A stretch of DNA of 64,000 bases from an uncultured bacterium (GCA_949290395.1 CASERQ010000001.1:62001-126000); one strand, 5' to 3'; counted from the stretch's first letter, positions 7,973 through 17,238 are shown. Numbers and translations are program-made. Notes: generated by a model from the sequence alone, not told the origin.

Positions 7973-9298
7973 ATGTTTGAAACGATCGTTGCTCTTGCTA
8001 CTCCACCTTTAAAAAGTGCTTTAGCAATCGTCAGACTTAGTGGTGACGATTGTTTTTTTATTGTTTCAAAGTTCTTCACCAAGAATCTTGAAAAACTTCA
8101 AGGCAACAAGATTTTACATGGTTATATAAAAGACGAGGACGAAATAATTGACGAAGTTGTTTTATTAGCTTACAAAGCTCCTCATTCTTTTACAGGAGAA
8201 AACAGTGTTGAAATCATATCTCATGGTTCACCACTTATATTTAATAAGATTATCAAAACGGCTTTAAAATACGGTGCACGTCTTGCAACAAATGGAGAAT
8301 ATTCAGCAAGAGCTTATACTCATGGCAAGCTCAATTTAATGCAAGCTGAAGCAATCAATGATTTAATTAATGCTGAAACCGAAGAAAGCAAGAAGCTTTC
8401 TATGATGGCTTTAAAAGGCGATACCACAAAACTTATTGAACCATTAAAGAAGAGTCTAGGCGACATTTTATCTTTAATTGAAGTTAACATTGATTATCCT
8501 GAGTTTTTAGACATCGAAGAAGCAAATAATGAAAAAATAATCGAGATTTGCAAGGAAAACATAAAATATATCGATAAATTAATTCAAGATGGCAAAAAAG
8601 GAAACATCATTAAAGATGGTATAAACATCGCAATTGTTGGTAAACCTAATGTTGGGAAATCCTCAATTTTAAATGCTTTCTTAAACGAAGAAAAAGCGAT
8701 TGTTACAAACATTAAAGGTACTACTCGCGACGTTGTTGAAGGCAAAATAAACCTAAAAGGTGTTTTGATTAATCTTTTTGATACAGCTGGAATCAGAGAA
8801 TCAAGCGATGAAGTTGAAAGCATTGGAATTAAAAAGAGTATCGATAAATTAAAAGAAAGTGATCTTGTTTTATGTGTCTTTGATAGCGATGTTTTAGACG
8901 ACGAGGATAAAGAAATTTTAAGTCTTGTTAAAGACAAAAATACTATTTTTGTTTACAACAAAATGGATTTAAATAAAGATAATAACGACGATAAACTTCG
9001 TGTTAGTGCTTTAAACAAAAACATCGAACCACTTAAAGAAGAAATTTTAAAAAGATTGGGATTGTCGGAAGAAAATTACAACAACCCTTCTATTGCAAAC
9101 GCTAGAGAAATCGGGCTTCTTGAAAATGTTAAAGAAACCTTAAATCATGTATTATTTAATGTTGAAAACGAAGTTCCGATCGATATTATAAATAGCGAAC
9201 TAAAAAATGCATATCTTCAAGTTTTATCTATACTTGGTGAAGATAACGATTTTGATATTGCTAAAGAAATATTTTCAAGGTTTTGTGTAGGAAAATAA
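7973..9298 (+). CDS. mnmE: tRNA modification GTPase MnmE
   Basis: Works with MnmG to add the carboxymethylaminomethyl group to wobble U34 of certain tRNAs. The 441 residues show the tetrahydrofolate-binding N-domain (start MFETIVALATPPLKSALAIVRLSG), a helical region, an inserted G domain with G1 GKPNVGKSS (from about residue 223), G3 DTAG and G4 NKMD, and the C-terminal catalytic CVGK motif (CIGK in most members). It follows khpB by three bases and precedes tatD by one. mnmG is not in this window. Confidence 0.97.
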   Translation: MFETIVALATPPLKSALAIVRLSGDDCFFIVSKFFTKNLEKLQGNKILHGYIKDEDEIIDEVVLLAYKAPHSFTGENSVEIISHGSPLIFNKIIKTALKYGARLATNGEYSARAYTHGKLNLMQAEAINDLINAETEESKKLSMMALKGDTTKLIEPLKKSLGDILSLIEVNIDYPEFLDIEEANNEKIIEICKENIKYIDKLIQDGKKGNIIKDGINIAIVGKPNVGKSSILNAFLNEEKAIVTNIKGTTRDVVEGKINLKGVLINLFDTAGIRESSDEVESIGIKKSIDKLKESDLVLCVFDSDVLDDEDKEILSLVKDKNTIFVYNKMDLNKDNNDDKLRVSALNKNIEPLKEEILKRLGLSEENYNNPSIANAREIGLLENVKETLNHVLFNVENEVPIDIINSELKNAYLQVLSILGEDNDFDIAKEIFSRFCVGK

Positions 9299-9299
9299 A

Positions 9300-10103
9300 A
9301 TGATTTTTGATACACACATTCATTTAAACGAAGCAAGAATTTTAGAAAACCTAGATCGATATCTTTTGGAAGCACGTGAAAAGGGCGTTACTTCTTTTTT
9401 ATGTGTCGGACGGGATTTAGAAAGTTCAAAACTTGCTGTTAAAATCGCCGAAAAATACGAAGGAGTATATGCTGCAATTGGCGTTATTCCTACTGAACAT
9501 AAAAGCTATAAAACGTTAGAAGAAAACGAACCAACAGTAAAAGAACTTGAGAAACTTTTAGGTACTTCAAGTAAAATTCTCGCAATTGGAGAAATTGGCT
9601 TAGATTATTATTGGGAAAAGGAAGAGCAGATAAAAGCAAAGCAAAAAATAATGTTCTTAGAACAAATCGAACTCGCTAATAAATATAATTTGCCTGTTTC
9701 TATTCATACAAGAGATGCAATTCAAGATACTTTTGATATTTTAAAGAGCAATAAGGTAAAAGAAAGTGGAATCATGCACTGCTATTCTGGGAGCAAAGAA
9801 ATGGCTAAGGAGTTTATAAAACTTGGCTATAAAATTGCTTTTGGAGGTGTTTTAACTTTTAAAAACTCAAAAGAGACTAAAGAAGTTATTAAAAATATTT
9901 CTTTAGATGATATTGTTTTTGAAACCGACGCCCCTTATTTAGCGCCTGTCCCATATAGAGGTAAAATGTGTGAACCTTCATTTATTTTTGAGACTGTAAA
10001 ATATGCTAGTGAACTATTGAACGAAGATCAAGATGAACTTGAAAAAATCACTTTTAGGAACTCTTGCAAAATTTTACACGTGAAAAACTATGAACAAATT
10101 TAA
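9300..10103 (+). CDS. tatD: TatD-family metal-dependent DNase
   Basis: 267-residue TIM-barrel hydrolase of the TatD family (YabD in Bacillus), nucleases with a two-metal site. Metal ligands are visible: DTHIHL (residues 3-8), GEIGLDYYW (Glu), SIHTRDA (His), MHCYSG (His) and ETDAPYLAP (Asp). It lies ahead of rnmV and rsmA, the usual Firmicutes order yabD-rnmV-ksgA. Its end overlaps rnmV by 14 bases. Confidence 0.93.
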   Translation: MIFDTHIHLNEARILENLDRYLLEAREKGVTSFLCVGRDLESSKLAVKIAEKYEGVYAAIGVIPTEHKSYKTLEENEPTVKELEKLLGTSSKILAIGEIGLDYYWEKEEQIKAKQKIMFLEQIELANKYNLPVSIHTRDAIQDTFDILKSNKVKESGIMHCYSGSKEMAKEFIKLGYKIAFGGVLTFKNSKETKEVIKNISLDDIVFETDAPYLAPVPYRGKMCEPSFIFETVKYASELLNEDQDELEKITFRNSCKILHVKNYEQI

Positions 10104-10635
10104 AACTTTAATTGTTGTTGAAGGAAAAACCGATATAGACTTCTTATCAAGTTTTATTGATGCTGATTTTTATAGCGTTAATGGTTCTGCTGTTTCTCAA
10201 AAAGATATTAGTTTTATTAAAGAATATAAGAAAAAAGGCGAAGTTATTGTTTTAACTGATCCTGATTATCCTGGAACTAAAATTAGAAATTTTATAAACG
10301 AAAACATACCTGACTTAAAAAACGCCTATGTTAAAAAAGAACTTTCAATAAAAAGAAATAAGGTTGGCGTCGCTGAATCAACTATTGATGAAGTCAAAAG
10401 GGCGATAAACTCAGCTATCTCTTTTAAAATAGAAAAGTCTACTAATAACACCCTTAAAACCGAAGATTTATCTGAACTTGGTTTAGTTGGAAAAGAGAAC
10501 TCAAAAGAATTAAGAAACTTCGTCTCAGAAAAGTTTAATCTTGGCTATAATAATGGTAAGTCTTTGCTTAAAAAACTTAATATGTTAGGTATTGAAAAAA
10601 ACGAAATCAAAGAGGCTTTAAAAGATGTTAAATAA
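10090..10635 (+). CDS. rnmV: Ribonuclease M5 (5S rRNA maturation)
   Basis: 181-residue Toprim nuclease that trims 5S rRNA precursors in Firmicutes. Toprim residues are seen in LIVVEGKTDIDFL (catalytic Glu) and VIVLTDPDYPGTKIR (DxD). A C-terminal RNA-binding region follows (LGYNNGKSLLKKLNMLGI). It overlaps tatD upstream by 14 bases and rsmA downstream by 11, consistent with one operon. Confidence 0.95.
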   Translation: MNKFKTLIVVEGKTDIDFLSSFIDADFYSVNGSAVSQKDISFIKEYKKKGEVIVLTDPDYPGTKIRNFINENIPDLKNAYVKKELSIKRNKVGVAESTIDEVKRAINSAISFKIEKSTNNTLKTEDLSELGLVGKENSKELRNFVSEKFNLGYNNGKSLLKKLNMLGIEKNEIKEALKDVK

Positions 10636-11437
10636 AGAAGAAATTATAGATTACTTTAAATTAGTTAATTCTCATGCAAAAAAAGAATTGGGCCAAAACT
10701 TTCTTATTAATAAGGATATAGCAGAAAGTATAGTAAACGCCTTAGATATCAAAGAAAGTGATAAAGTTTTAGAGATTGGTCCAGGACTCGGAGCTTTAAC
10801 AGGTTTTGTTCTTGAAAAAACTTATGATACCTACAAAGTTGTTGAATACGATCAAAAGTTTGTTGAGTTTTTAACAAGAAGTTTTTCAGATAAAAAGATA
10901 GAAATCGTAAAGAATAATATTCTTAAAGAAAAAGATTTTTCTTTTAATAAAATTATTGGAAATTTACCTTATTATATTTCTAGTGAAATCATTTTAAAGG
11001 TTGCTTTAGAATATCCTCTTTTAGAAAAAGCAGTCTTTATGGTTCAAAAAGAATGCTACAAAAGAATCGTTGCAAAAAGTGGAAAAGATTATAATGCTTT
11101 AAACGTTTTGCTAGATTATTTATTTGTTATCAAGCAAGAGATAAATGTTGGAAGAGACAATTTTTTCCCAGCACCAAACGTTGACTCGCTAGTCTTTTCG
11201 CTGGCAAAAAAAGAAGAAATTAACATGAGTTTTGCAGGGTTTTTATATAAAATATCGAAAATTTGCTTTCAAAATAGAAGAAAAACTATCTACAATAATT
11301 TGCAATCTCTTGTTAAAAACAAAGAAGAATTAAGTTTAATTTTAAATAAAGCAAACCTTAAAGAAAAATTAAGAGCTGATGAGTTAACAACTTCTGATTT
11401 TATTAGATTGACTAGTGAAATTTATAAAAAAGATTAA
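10625..11437 (+). CDS. rsmA: 16S rRNA dimethyladenosine transferase
   Basis: KsgA/RsmA dimethylates two adjacent adenosines near the 3' end of 16S rRNA, a late small-subunit assembly step. The 270 residues hold the SAM-binding Rossmann motifs LGQNFLINK and LEIGPGLGALTG and the catalytic NLPYYISS. The sequence NMSFAGFL at 11227-11244 contains one of the window's GTTTTGC dispersed motifs. It ends the tatD-rnmV-rsmA overlap series; ispE follows after 30 bases. Confidence 0.96.
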   Translation: MLNKEEIIDYFKLVNSHAKKELGQNFLINKDIAESIVNALDIKESDKVLEIGPGLGALTGFVLEKTYDTYKVVEYDQKFVEFLTRSFSDKKIEIVKNNILKEKDFSFNKIIGNLPYYISSEIILKVALEYPLLEKAVFMVQKECYKRIVAKSGKDYNALNVLLDYLFVIKQEINVGRDNFFPAPNVDSLVFSLAKKEEINMSFAGFLYKISKICFQNRRKTIYNNLQSLVKNKEELSLILNKANLKEKLRADELTTSDFIRLTSEIYKKD

Positions 11438-11467
11438 TAATAAATAAAGATAAGTTAGGATGTTTAT

Positions 11468-12325
11468 ATGATTGAAAAAGCACACGCAAAAATTAATCTC
11501 TCATTAGATATTAAAAGCAAAAGAGATGATGGCTATCACAACTTAGAAACAATAATGCTTCCTTTAGAGATGCATGATACTTTAGAGGTCGAACTTTTAT
11601 CACCAGACGCAAAAGATGACTTCATTGTTTGTGATGATTTTACGCTTAAGATTACTAAATATAATTTAGTTCATAGAATAATTGATGAAGCTCGTAATTT
11701 ATGGGGATTTAAAGAACATTTTTTAATTAAAATTCATAAAAATATCTTTATTCAAGCCGGATTAGGTGGAGGAAGCGCAGACGCAGGGGCCGCTTTAAGA
11801 GCTATAATTAAACTCTTAAAAATCAACCCAACAAAAGAAGAACTTATCGAAATAGGAATTAATATTGGAAGTGACGTTCCTTGGGCGATATTTAATTCTC
11901 CTGCATTATTAAAAAGAAAAGGAGAAATTTTAGAATTTTTTGACCATGTCGCTCCATTTTATGTCTTACTTGTAAAGCCATTCGATGGTCTTTCTACTCA
12001 GGAAGTTTTTGGCGTTGCTGATAAATGCGAAAGCATTACTCATGGAGACATTGATTTAGTTAAAAAACTTTATGAAAATGATGATTTATCAGGATTAGGT
12101 GAACACGTATTTAATAGCCTTGAAAATCCTGCTATTGAGATTCTTCCTGAAATAAGTGCTGTTATTGAAAGTTTAAAAGATGATGGATTTGATTGCGTTA
12201 TGATGAGCGGATCTGGAAGTTGTGTTTTCGCGTTAACTATGGATAAGAAGCTTTGGAAAAAATGCGAGAAGAAATATACGCTAGAAAACTATCAAGTTTG
12301 TGCAACTAAGTTTTTGAGGAAATAA
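11468..12325 (+). CDS. ispE: 4-diphosphocytidyl-2-C-methyl-D-erythritol kinase
   Basis: GHMP kinase of the non-mevalonate (MEP) isoprenoid pathway. It phosphorylates the 2-hydroxyl of CDP-methylerythritol. The 285 residues show the start AHAKINLSLDI, a substrate motif DGYHNLETIM, the ATP loop GLGGGSADAGAA and the C-terminal MSGSGSCVFAL. Its presence implies the MEP pathway rather than mevalonate. Firmicutes carry ispE after rsmA. A separate AGGATG-type ribosome site precedes it. Confidence 0.95.
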   Translation: MIEKAHAKINLSLDIKSKRDDGYHNLETIMLPLEMHDTLEVELLSPDAKDDFIVCDDFTLKITKYNLVHRIIDEARNLWGFKEHFLIKIHKNIFIQAGLGGGSADAGAALRAIIKLLKINPTKEELIEIGINIGSDVPWAIFNSPALLKRKGEILEFFDHVAPFYVLLVKPFDGLSTQEVFGVADKCESITHGDIDLVKKLYENDDLSGLGEHVFNSLENPAIEILPEISAVIESLKDDGFDCVMMSGSGSCVFALTMDKKLWKKCEKKYTLENYQVCATKFLRK

Positions 12326-12327
12326 TT

Positions 12328-12603
12328 ATGTTATTTTTAGATTGTTACAATAAAAACGTTTTATTAGGTGACGAAATAGTCGGATATATTAATCATAATG
12401 GACTAATTTACATCAATAATCGAAGATTTGGAACTTTAACAGAAGAGGGAAAAATCTATGTTGAAAAGTTTCTTGCCGGATATATTGACGAAGCAGGAGA
12501 CGTTTATTTAAAAGACAAAAAAGTAGGACATATAACCGAAAACAACGATTTATATTTTCACCAAAAAGTTTATAGATTTTTAGAAAAGAGCGCAAAACCT
12601 TAA
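12328..12603 (+). CDS. Small beta-repeat protein, 91 residues, function unknown
   Basis: Starts two bases after ispE with AGGAAAT as ribosome site, so it is co-translated with ispE. The sequence is four copies of a 16-17-residue unit of the form hG-[YTH]-h-x-x-x-G-x-h-Y (VGYINHNGLIY, FGTLTEEGKIY, AGYIDEAGDVY, VGHITENNDLY), plus a short tail. Such units suggest a closed ring of beta-hairpins. This resembles proteins named '4-fold beta flower', which I recall only as a family name without known function. No signal peptide or membrane segment is seen. A strong hairpin terminator follows. Confidence 0.8.
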   Translation: MLFLDCYNKNVLLGDEIVGYINHNGLIYINNRRFGTLTEEGKIYVEKFLAGYIDEAGDVYLKDKKVGHITENNDLYFHQKVYRFLEKSAKP

Positions 12604-12616
12604 TTAAAATTAAAAA

Positions 12617-12643
12617 GAAGAGGATTTCTCCTCTTCCTTTTTT
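12617..12643 (+). terminator. Terminator between the ispE operon and convergent ppdK
   Basis: GAAGAGGA, loop TTTC, TCCTCTTC form a perfect 8-bp stem followed by CTTTTTT. On the other strand it is followed by a T-rich run (from 12605-12616), so it can also stop ppdK transcription. Confidence 0.9.
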
Positions 12644-12661
12644 GGCTAAATATATGCTTTA

Positions 12662-15328
12662 TTATTTGTTTTTCTTTTCAGCTCTTTTACGTAAGATTTC
12701 TGCTTGAGCAGCAGCAAGTCTTGCGATTGGGACTCTGAATGGAGAGCAGGAAACGTAATCTAAACCAACAGCGTTGAAGAATGTGATTGATTCTGGATCA
12801 CCACCGTGTTCACCACAAACACCACAGAGTAATTCTGGTCTTGCAGCTTTTCCATCAGCAACAGCCATCTTAATGAGTTTGCCAACACCTTTTTGGTCGA
12901 CGTGTTGGAATGGATCTTCTTCTAAGATCTTGTTGTCATAGTATGAACCTAAGAATTTAGAAGCATCATCTCTTGAGAAACCAAATGTCATTTGTGTTAA
13001 GTCGTTTGTACCAAATGAATAGAATTCAGCTTCTGTTGCGATTTCACCAGAGAGTAAAGCGGCTCTTGGGATTTCGATCATTGTACCAACATGGTATTTC
13101 ATCTTGATGTTGTTTTCAGCTAAGACTTTTTCAACTTCATCAACGATAATCTTCTTAACGAATTTGAATTCTTTTAAGTCGAGTGTTAATGGAATCATGA
13201 TTTCTGGTTCTATATCTTTACCAGTATCTTTGCTTGCTTTGATTGCAGCTTCAACAATAGCTCTTGCTTGCATTCTACCGATTTCTGGGTAGGTGACATC
13301 AAGTCTACATCCTCTGTGACCCATCATTGGGTTGAATTCGTGGAGATATTCAATTCTTGCTTTGATTTGATCAACTGTCTTGTTGAGTGAATCAGCAAGT
13401 TCTTTAATCTTATCTTCTTCTTGTGGTAAGAATTCGTGTAGAGGTGGATCGAGTAATCTGACGTTAACATTAATGTGTTTTAAGTCTTTCATGGACATGA
13501 ATAATCCATAGAAGTCATCTCTTTGATATGGGAGAAGTTCACTTAATGCTTGTTCTCTTTCCTCGACTGTATCAGCAAGGATCATTCTTCTCATATGGAA
13601 AATTCTATCACCAGAGAAGAACATGTGTTCTGTTCTACAGAGACCAATACCTTCTGCTCCGAATTCAGCTGCTTGTTTAGCATCTTTTGGAGTATCAGCG
13701 TTTGTTCTGATTGATAATCTTCTATATTTATCAGCAAGTTTCATAATTCTTCCGAAGTTACCTGCTTTTGTATCGGCTGGGATTAAAGCCATAGCACCTT
13801 CGTAAACACTTCCGGAAGAACCATCGATTGAGATAGTATCGTTTTCATGGAAAACTTTACCATTGATTGTTAATGTTCTAGCTTCTTCATCAACAACAGC
13901 AGCGGAACAACCTGTAACACAGCATTTACCCATACCACGAGCAACAACAGCTGCGTGAGAAGTCATACCACCTCTCATTGTTAAGATACCTTCTGCACTA
14001 ACCATACCTTCGATATCTTCTGGTGATGTTTCAGCTCTAACAAGAACTACTTTTTCACCTTTTTCTCTTCTAGCTTTTGCATCTTCTGCATCGAAGCTAA
14101 TGTGACCAACACCTGCACCTGGAGAAGCTGGGTTACCTTTTGCTAAAGGAGTAGCTTTCTTTAAAGCTGCTGGATCGAATGTTGGGTGGAGTAATGAATC
14201 AAGTAATTTTGGTTCAACTCTTAAGACTGCTTCGTCTTCTGTAATGACGCCTTCGTCTAATAAATCAAGAGCAATCTTTAAGGAAGCAGCAGCGGTTCTT
14301 TTACCGTTTCTTGTTTGTAAGAAATAGAGTTTTCCATTTTCAACGGTGTATTCCATATCTTGCATATCTTTATAGTGAGCTTCCATTGATTTGATTGTCT
14401 TTTCAAATTGAGCATATACATCTGGCATTTGTTCTTTTAAGTAGTCGATGTGGAATGGAGTTCTGATACCAGCAACGACGTCTTCGCCTTGAGCTTGTGG
14501 TAAGTATTCAGCATAGATTTTCTTTTCACCGCTGGATGGGTCTCTTGAGAAAGCAACGCCTGTACCAGAGTTAGCGTTTAAGTTACCGAAAACCATTGAT
14601 TGAACGTTAACAGCTGTACCCCATTCGTATGGAATAGAGTTCATTTGTCTATAAACGTTAGCTCTTGGGTTGTCCCATGATCTGAAGACTGCTTCGACTG
14701 CTTCATGTAATTGGACATATGGATCTGATGGGAAGTCTTCACCGAATTTTTCTTTGTAGTATGCTTTATAAGCTTTAACTAAGTCTTTTAATTGTTCGGT
14801 TGTAACTTCTGTATCGAGTTTGTAACCATTATCTTCTTTAATTTTATCGAGCATTCTGTCCATATCTGTTCTTGGCCAACCTTTTGCGATGTTGGTGAAC
14901 ATTAAGATAAATCTACGATATGAGTCAAATGCGAATCTTTCGTTACCACTAACTTTTGCGAGAGTTTCGACGGATTTATCATTTAAACCGAGGTTTAAGA
15001 TTGTATCCATCATACCTGGCATAGAAACTCTAGCTCCGGATCTAACAGAAACTAAAAGAGGAGTCTTTGTAGGATCGATTCCGCCAAAAGATTTTCCAGA
15101 TTCTTCTTCGACAGCGTGGATACTCTTATCGATTTCATCGATTAAACTTTCAGGTAATTTTTTTCCACTTTGATAATAGAGAGTGCATGCTTCAGTTGAA
15201 ATTGTGAAACCTTGTGGAATTGGGATGCCGATGTGGGTCATCTCTGCTAAGCCTGCACCTTTTCCTCCGAGAAGCTCTTTGCCTAAACCATAAGCTTCTT
15301 TAAAGAGGTAAACATACTTTTTAGCCAT
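12662..15328 (-). CDS. ppdK: Pyruvate, phosphate dikinase
   Basis: Interconverts pyruvate + ATP + phosphate with phosphoenolpyruvate + AMP + PPi. In anaerobic Firmicutes it can replace or complement pyruvate kinase. At 888 residues it is full length: ATP-grasp N-domain (LLGGKGAGLAEMT), central phosphohistidine domain with GGMTSHAAVVARGMGK (catalytic His) and C-terminal PEP/pyruvate TIM barrel with ELLCGVCGEHGGDP (catalytic Cys). It is a single-gene unit on the minus strand between plus-strand operons. GGAGG lies upstream of ATG. Its codon choices look less AT-biased than its neighbours, consistent with high expression. A perfect palindrome sits at its predicted transcription start. Confidence 0.98.
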   Translation of the reverse strand: MAKKYVYLFKEAYGLGKELLGGKGAGLAEMTHIGIPIPQGFTISTEACTLYYQSGKKLPESLIDEIDKSIHAVEEESGKSFGGIDPTKTPLLVSVRSGARVSMPGMMDTILNLGLNDKSVETLAKVSGNERFAFDSYRRFILMFTNIAKGWPRTDMDRMLDKIKEDNGYKLDTEVTTEQLKDLVKAYKAYYKEKFGEDFPSDPYVQLHEAVEAVFRSWDNPRANVYRQMNSIPYEWGTAVNVQSMVFGNLNANSGTGVAFSRDPSSGEKKIYAEYLPQAQGEDVVAGIRTPFHIDYLKEQMPDVYAQFEKTIKSMEAHYKDMQDMEYTVENGKLYFLQTRNGKRTAAASLKIALDLLDEGVITEDEAVLRVEPKLLDSLLHPTFDPAALKKATPLAKGNPASPGAGVGHISFDAEDAKARREKGEKVVLVRAETSPEDIEGMVSAEGILTMRGGMTSHAAVVARGMGKCCVTGCSAAVVDEEARTLTINGKVFHENDTISIDGSSGSVYEGAMALIPADTKAGNFGRIMKLADKYRRLSIRTNADTPKDAKQAAEFGAEGIGLCRTEHMFFSGDRIFHMRRMILADTVEEREQALSELLPYQRDDFYGLFMSMKDLKHINVNVRLLDPPLHEFLPQEEDKIKELADSLNKTVDQIKARIEYLHEFNPMMGHRGCRLDVTYPEIGRMQARAIVEAAIKASKDTGKDIEPEIMIPLTLDLKEFKFVKKIIVDEVEKVLAENNIKMKYHVGTMIEIPRAALLSGEIATEAEFYSFGTNDLTQMTFGFSRDDASKFLGSYYDNKILEEDPFQHVDQKGVGKLIKMAVADGKAARPELLCGVCGEHGGDPESITFFNAVGLDYVSCSPFRVPIARLAAAQAEILRKRAEKKNK

Positions 15329-15349
15329 TTAATAAAACCTCCAATTTTT

Positions 15350-15380
15350 GGCAGTTGTTTTAACAACTGCCTTGATTATA
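15350..15380 (-). promoter_or_regulatory. ppdK promoter with perfect palindrome at +1
   Basis: On the minus strand TATAAT (15380-15375) is followed within a few bases by GGCAGTTGTT, two bases, and its exact inverse (15371-15350). The palindrome would cover the transcription start and the 5' leader just before the GGAGG ribosome site. It could be a repressor operator or, in RNA, a hairpin that hides or stabilises the leader. No good -35 box is seen. Confidence 0.6.
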
Positions 15381-15639
15381 TCATAAAAATTCGAAGGTTT
15401 AATCTAGATAATAAAAAATTTCTATATATGGGTTTAAAAGAGGGTTAAAACTAAATGAACTTTTATCTTATAAGAAACTTGTGAAAAACAAATGCTGAGT
15501 TTTCTTAAGACTTGTGAAAATTAAATTCTATTAAAATATTTGAGATTTGCAGACTTTTTATATTTATATACAATGTAAAAGCCCATTCAATATGTAAAAC
15601 ACCCTTTTAAAAATAATCTTCTTCTTTATAATTGTATTT
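15381..15639. promoter_or_regulatory. Gene-free divergent region upstream of the FGGY kinase
   Basis: No ORF or structured RNA is visible here. Two pairs of direct repeats are: ACTTGTGAAAA at 15477-15487 and 15510-15520 (33 bases apart, about three helical turns), and ATGTAAAA at 15573-15580 and 15592-15599 (19 apart). A TATAAT at 15627-15632 lies 7 bases before the kinase ATG at 15640. Spacing of the repeats suggests protein-binding sites on one DNA face. The regulator is unknown; the nearby TetR gene is a candidate. Confidence 0.45.
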
Positions 15640-17217
15640 ATGGAAAACAAAACTGTTATTGCGATTGATTATGGAACTCAAAGCGTTAGAGTTTCTATCA
15701 TTGATCAAAAAGGAAAATTTTTAGCTTTCGAGCAAGTAAGATATGATAAACCATACTTTTCACCTGAACCCGGATATTGTGAACAATACCCAGATTATTA
15801 TTATGATTGCATGTGTAAAGCAGCAAAAAGATTGACTGAAAAACACCCTGAACTTGTTAATAAAGTGTCTAGTATTTCTTCAACTTGTTTTAGGGATACT
15901 GCTGTTTATTTAGACGAAAATTTTAATGTTATTAGACCATCTATTATTTGGCTTGATCAAAGACAGGCCGACTTAAAAAGAAAACTTCCTTTTTATCAAA
16001 ACGCAGCTTTTTATATTGTTGGAATGACTCAAACTGTTAACCTTAACAGAAAAAGAACACCAGCAATTTGGCTACAAGAAAACGAGACTGAAAATTGGAA
16101 AAAGATTAAGCATTATGTTCCTTTAAATGTTTATTTAAATTTTAGAATGTTGAATGTTTTAAGTGATAGTGCTTCTAACATGATTGGACATTATCCTTTA
16201 AATTTTAAAAAAGGGAAATGGTACAAAAATGGTGCTTTAAAAGGCGAACTTTATAACATTGATTCTAACTTAATGCCTGAGATTTCTCCTGTTGGTGCTG
16301 TAATTGGAAAAATTACAAAGAAGTGCTCATTTGAAACCGGTTTTCCTGAAGGACTTGAATATATTACAACTGGAAATGATAAATCTTGTGAGGCGCTTGG
16401 AAGTGGGCAAGTTGATTCTCAAAGCGCGCATGTTAGTTATGGGACGAGCTCTTCTATTGCGGTAATCAGTCAAAAGTATTTTGAACCAGAGAGGTTCTTG
16501 CCTTCTTATATTGCTTCTTTCCCGGGATGGTATAGTGGAGAAGTTCAAATTTATAGAGGATATTGGATGCTGACCTGGTTTGTTCAACAATTTGGACAGA
16601 ACGAGTCTCTTGAAGCACAAATTGAAAGAATTGCTCCTGAAGAAATTCTTAATGAAAAGATCATGGATATTCCACCAGGATCGAATGGACTAATTTTACA
16701 ACCATATTGGGGACCAGGATTAAGTAGGCCTTTAGCAAAAGGTGCTGTAATTGGTTTTTTTGATGTTCACACAAAATTTCATTTTTATAGAGCCATCATT
16801 GAAGGAATTGGTTTTGCATTAAAAGAAGGATTAGAAAGTATCGAAAAAAGAAGCGGACTAAAGGTTAAATATTTAACAATTAGTGGAGGTGGATCAAGAA
16901 GTGATGCTATTTGTCAAATTACCTCAGATTTATTTAACTTACCAGTATATAAAAGCGAAACCTGTGAGAACTCTTCTTTAGGGTGCGCTTGTGCTCAGTT
17001 TTTAGCTTTGGGTGTATATAAATCTTTAGATGAAGTTAAAAGAAATATGATTCGCTATAATAAAGCATTTACACCAAACAAAAAAGCTAGTGAAGAATAT
17101 AAGAAATTATATGACAGAGTTTATTTAAAGGTTTATCCAAGTCTTGAAAAGATATATAAAGAGTTAACAGAAATAGACGTAGAATTTGTAAAAAAACACA
17201 ATAAAGACAAAAAATAG
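15640..17217 (+). CDS. FGGY-family carbohydrate kinase
   Basis: 525-residue ATP-dependent sugar or polyol kinase with two actin-like domains. The N-terminal phosphate loop is IAIDYGTQSVRVSIID (residues 7-22). A substrate loop SIIWLDQRQAD is visible, and in the C-domain SYGTSSSIAV and LTISGGGSRSDAICQI form the adenosine site. The substrate cannot be read from sequence; xylulokinase, gluconokinase and glycerol kinase are relatives. The TATAAT box ends 7 bases before the ATG and no ribosome site is seen, so the mRNA is probably leaderless. The convergent TetR gene 19 bases downstream may control it. Confidence 0.85.
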   Translation: MENKTVIAIDYGTQSVRVSIIDQKGKFLAFEQVRYDKPYFSPEPGYCEQYPDYYYDCMCKAAKRLTEKHPELVNKVSSISSTCFRDTAVYLDENFNVIRPSIIWLDQRQADLKRKLPFYQNAAFYIVGMTQTVNLNRKRTPAIWLQENETENWKKIKHYVPLNVYLNFRMLNVLSDSASNMIGHYPLNFKKGKWYKNGALKGELYNIDSNLMPEISPVGAVIGKITKKCSFETGFPEGLEYITTGNDKSCEALGSGQVDSQSAHVSYGTSSSIAVISQKYFEPERFLPSYIASFPGWYSGEVQIYRGYWMLTWFVQQFGQNESLEAQIERIAPEEILNEKIMDIPPGSNGLILQPYWGPGLSRPLAKGAVIGFFDVHTKFHFYRAIIEGIGFALKEGLESIEKRSGLKVKYLTISGGGSRSDAICQITSDLFNLPVYKSETCENSSLGCACAQFLALGVYKSLDEVKRNMIRYNKAFTPNKKASEEYKKLYDRVYLKVYPSLEKIYKELTEIDVEFVKKHNKDKK

Positions 17218-17219
17218 TC

Positions 17220-17238
17220 GAGTTTTGCGAGGAATTTT
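17220..17238 (+). repeat. Copy of dispersed GTTTTGC motif (after FGGY kinase)
   Basis: GAGTTTTGCGAGGAATTTT begins two bases after the kinase stop. It matches other copies in the window (consensus about RGTTTTGCRRGGNTTTT). It lies where a terminator would be expected but forms no hairpin. Confidence 0.5.

Noticed and set aside
13104-15173. Plus-strand ORFs opposite ppdK
   Set aside because: They are antisense shadows of the ppdK codons, with no ribosome sites or recognisable domains.
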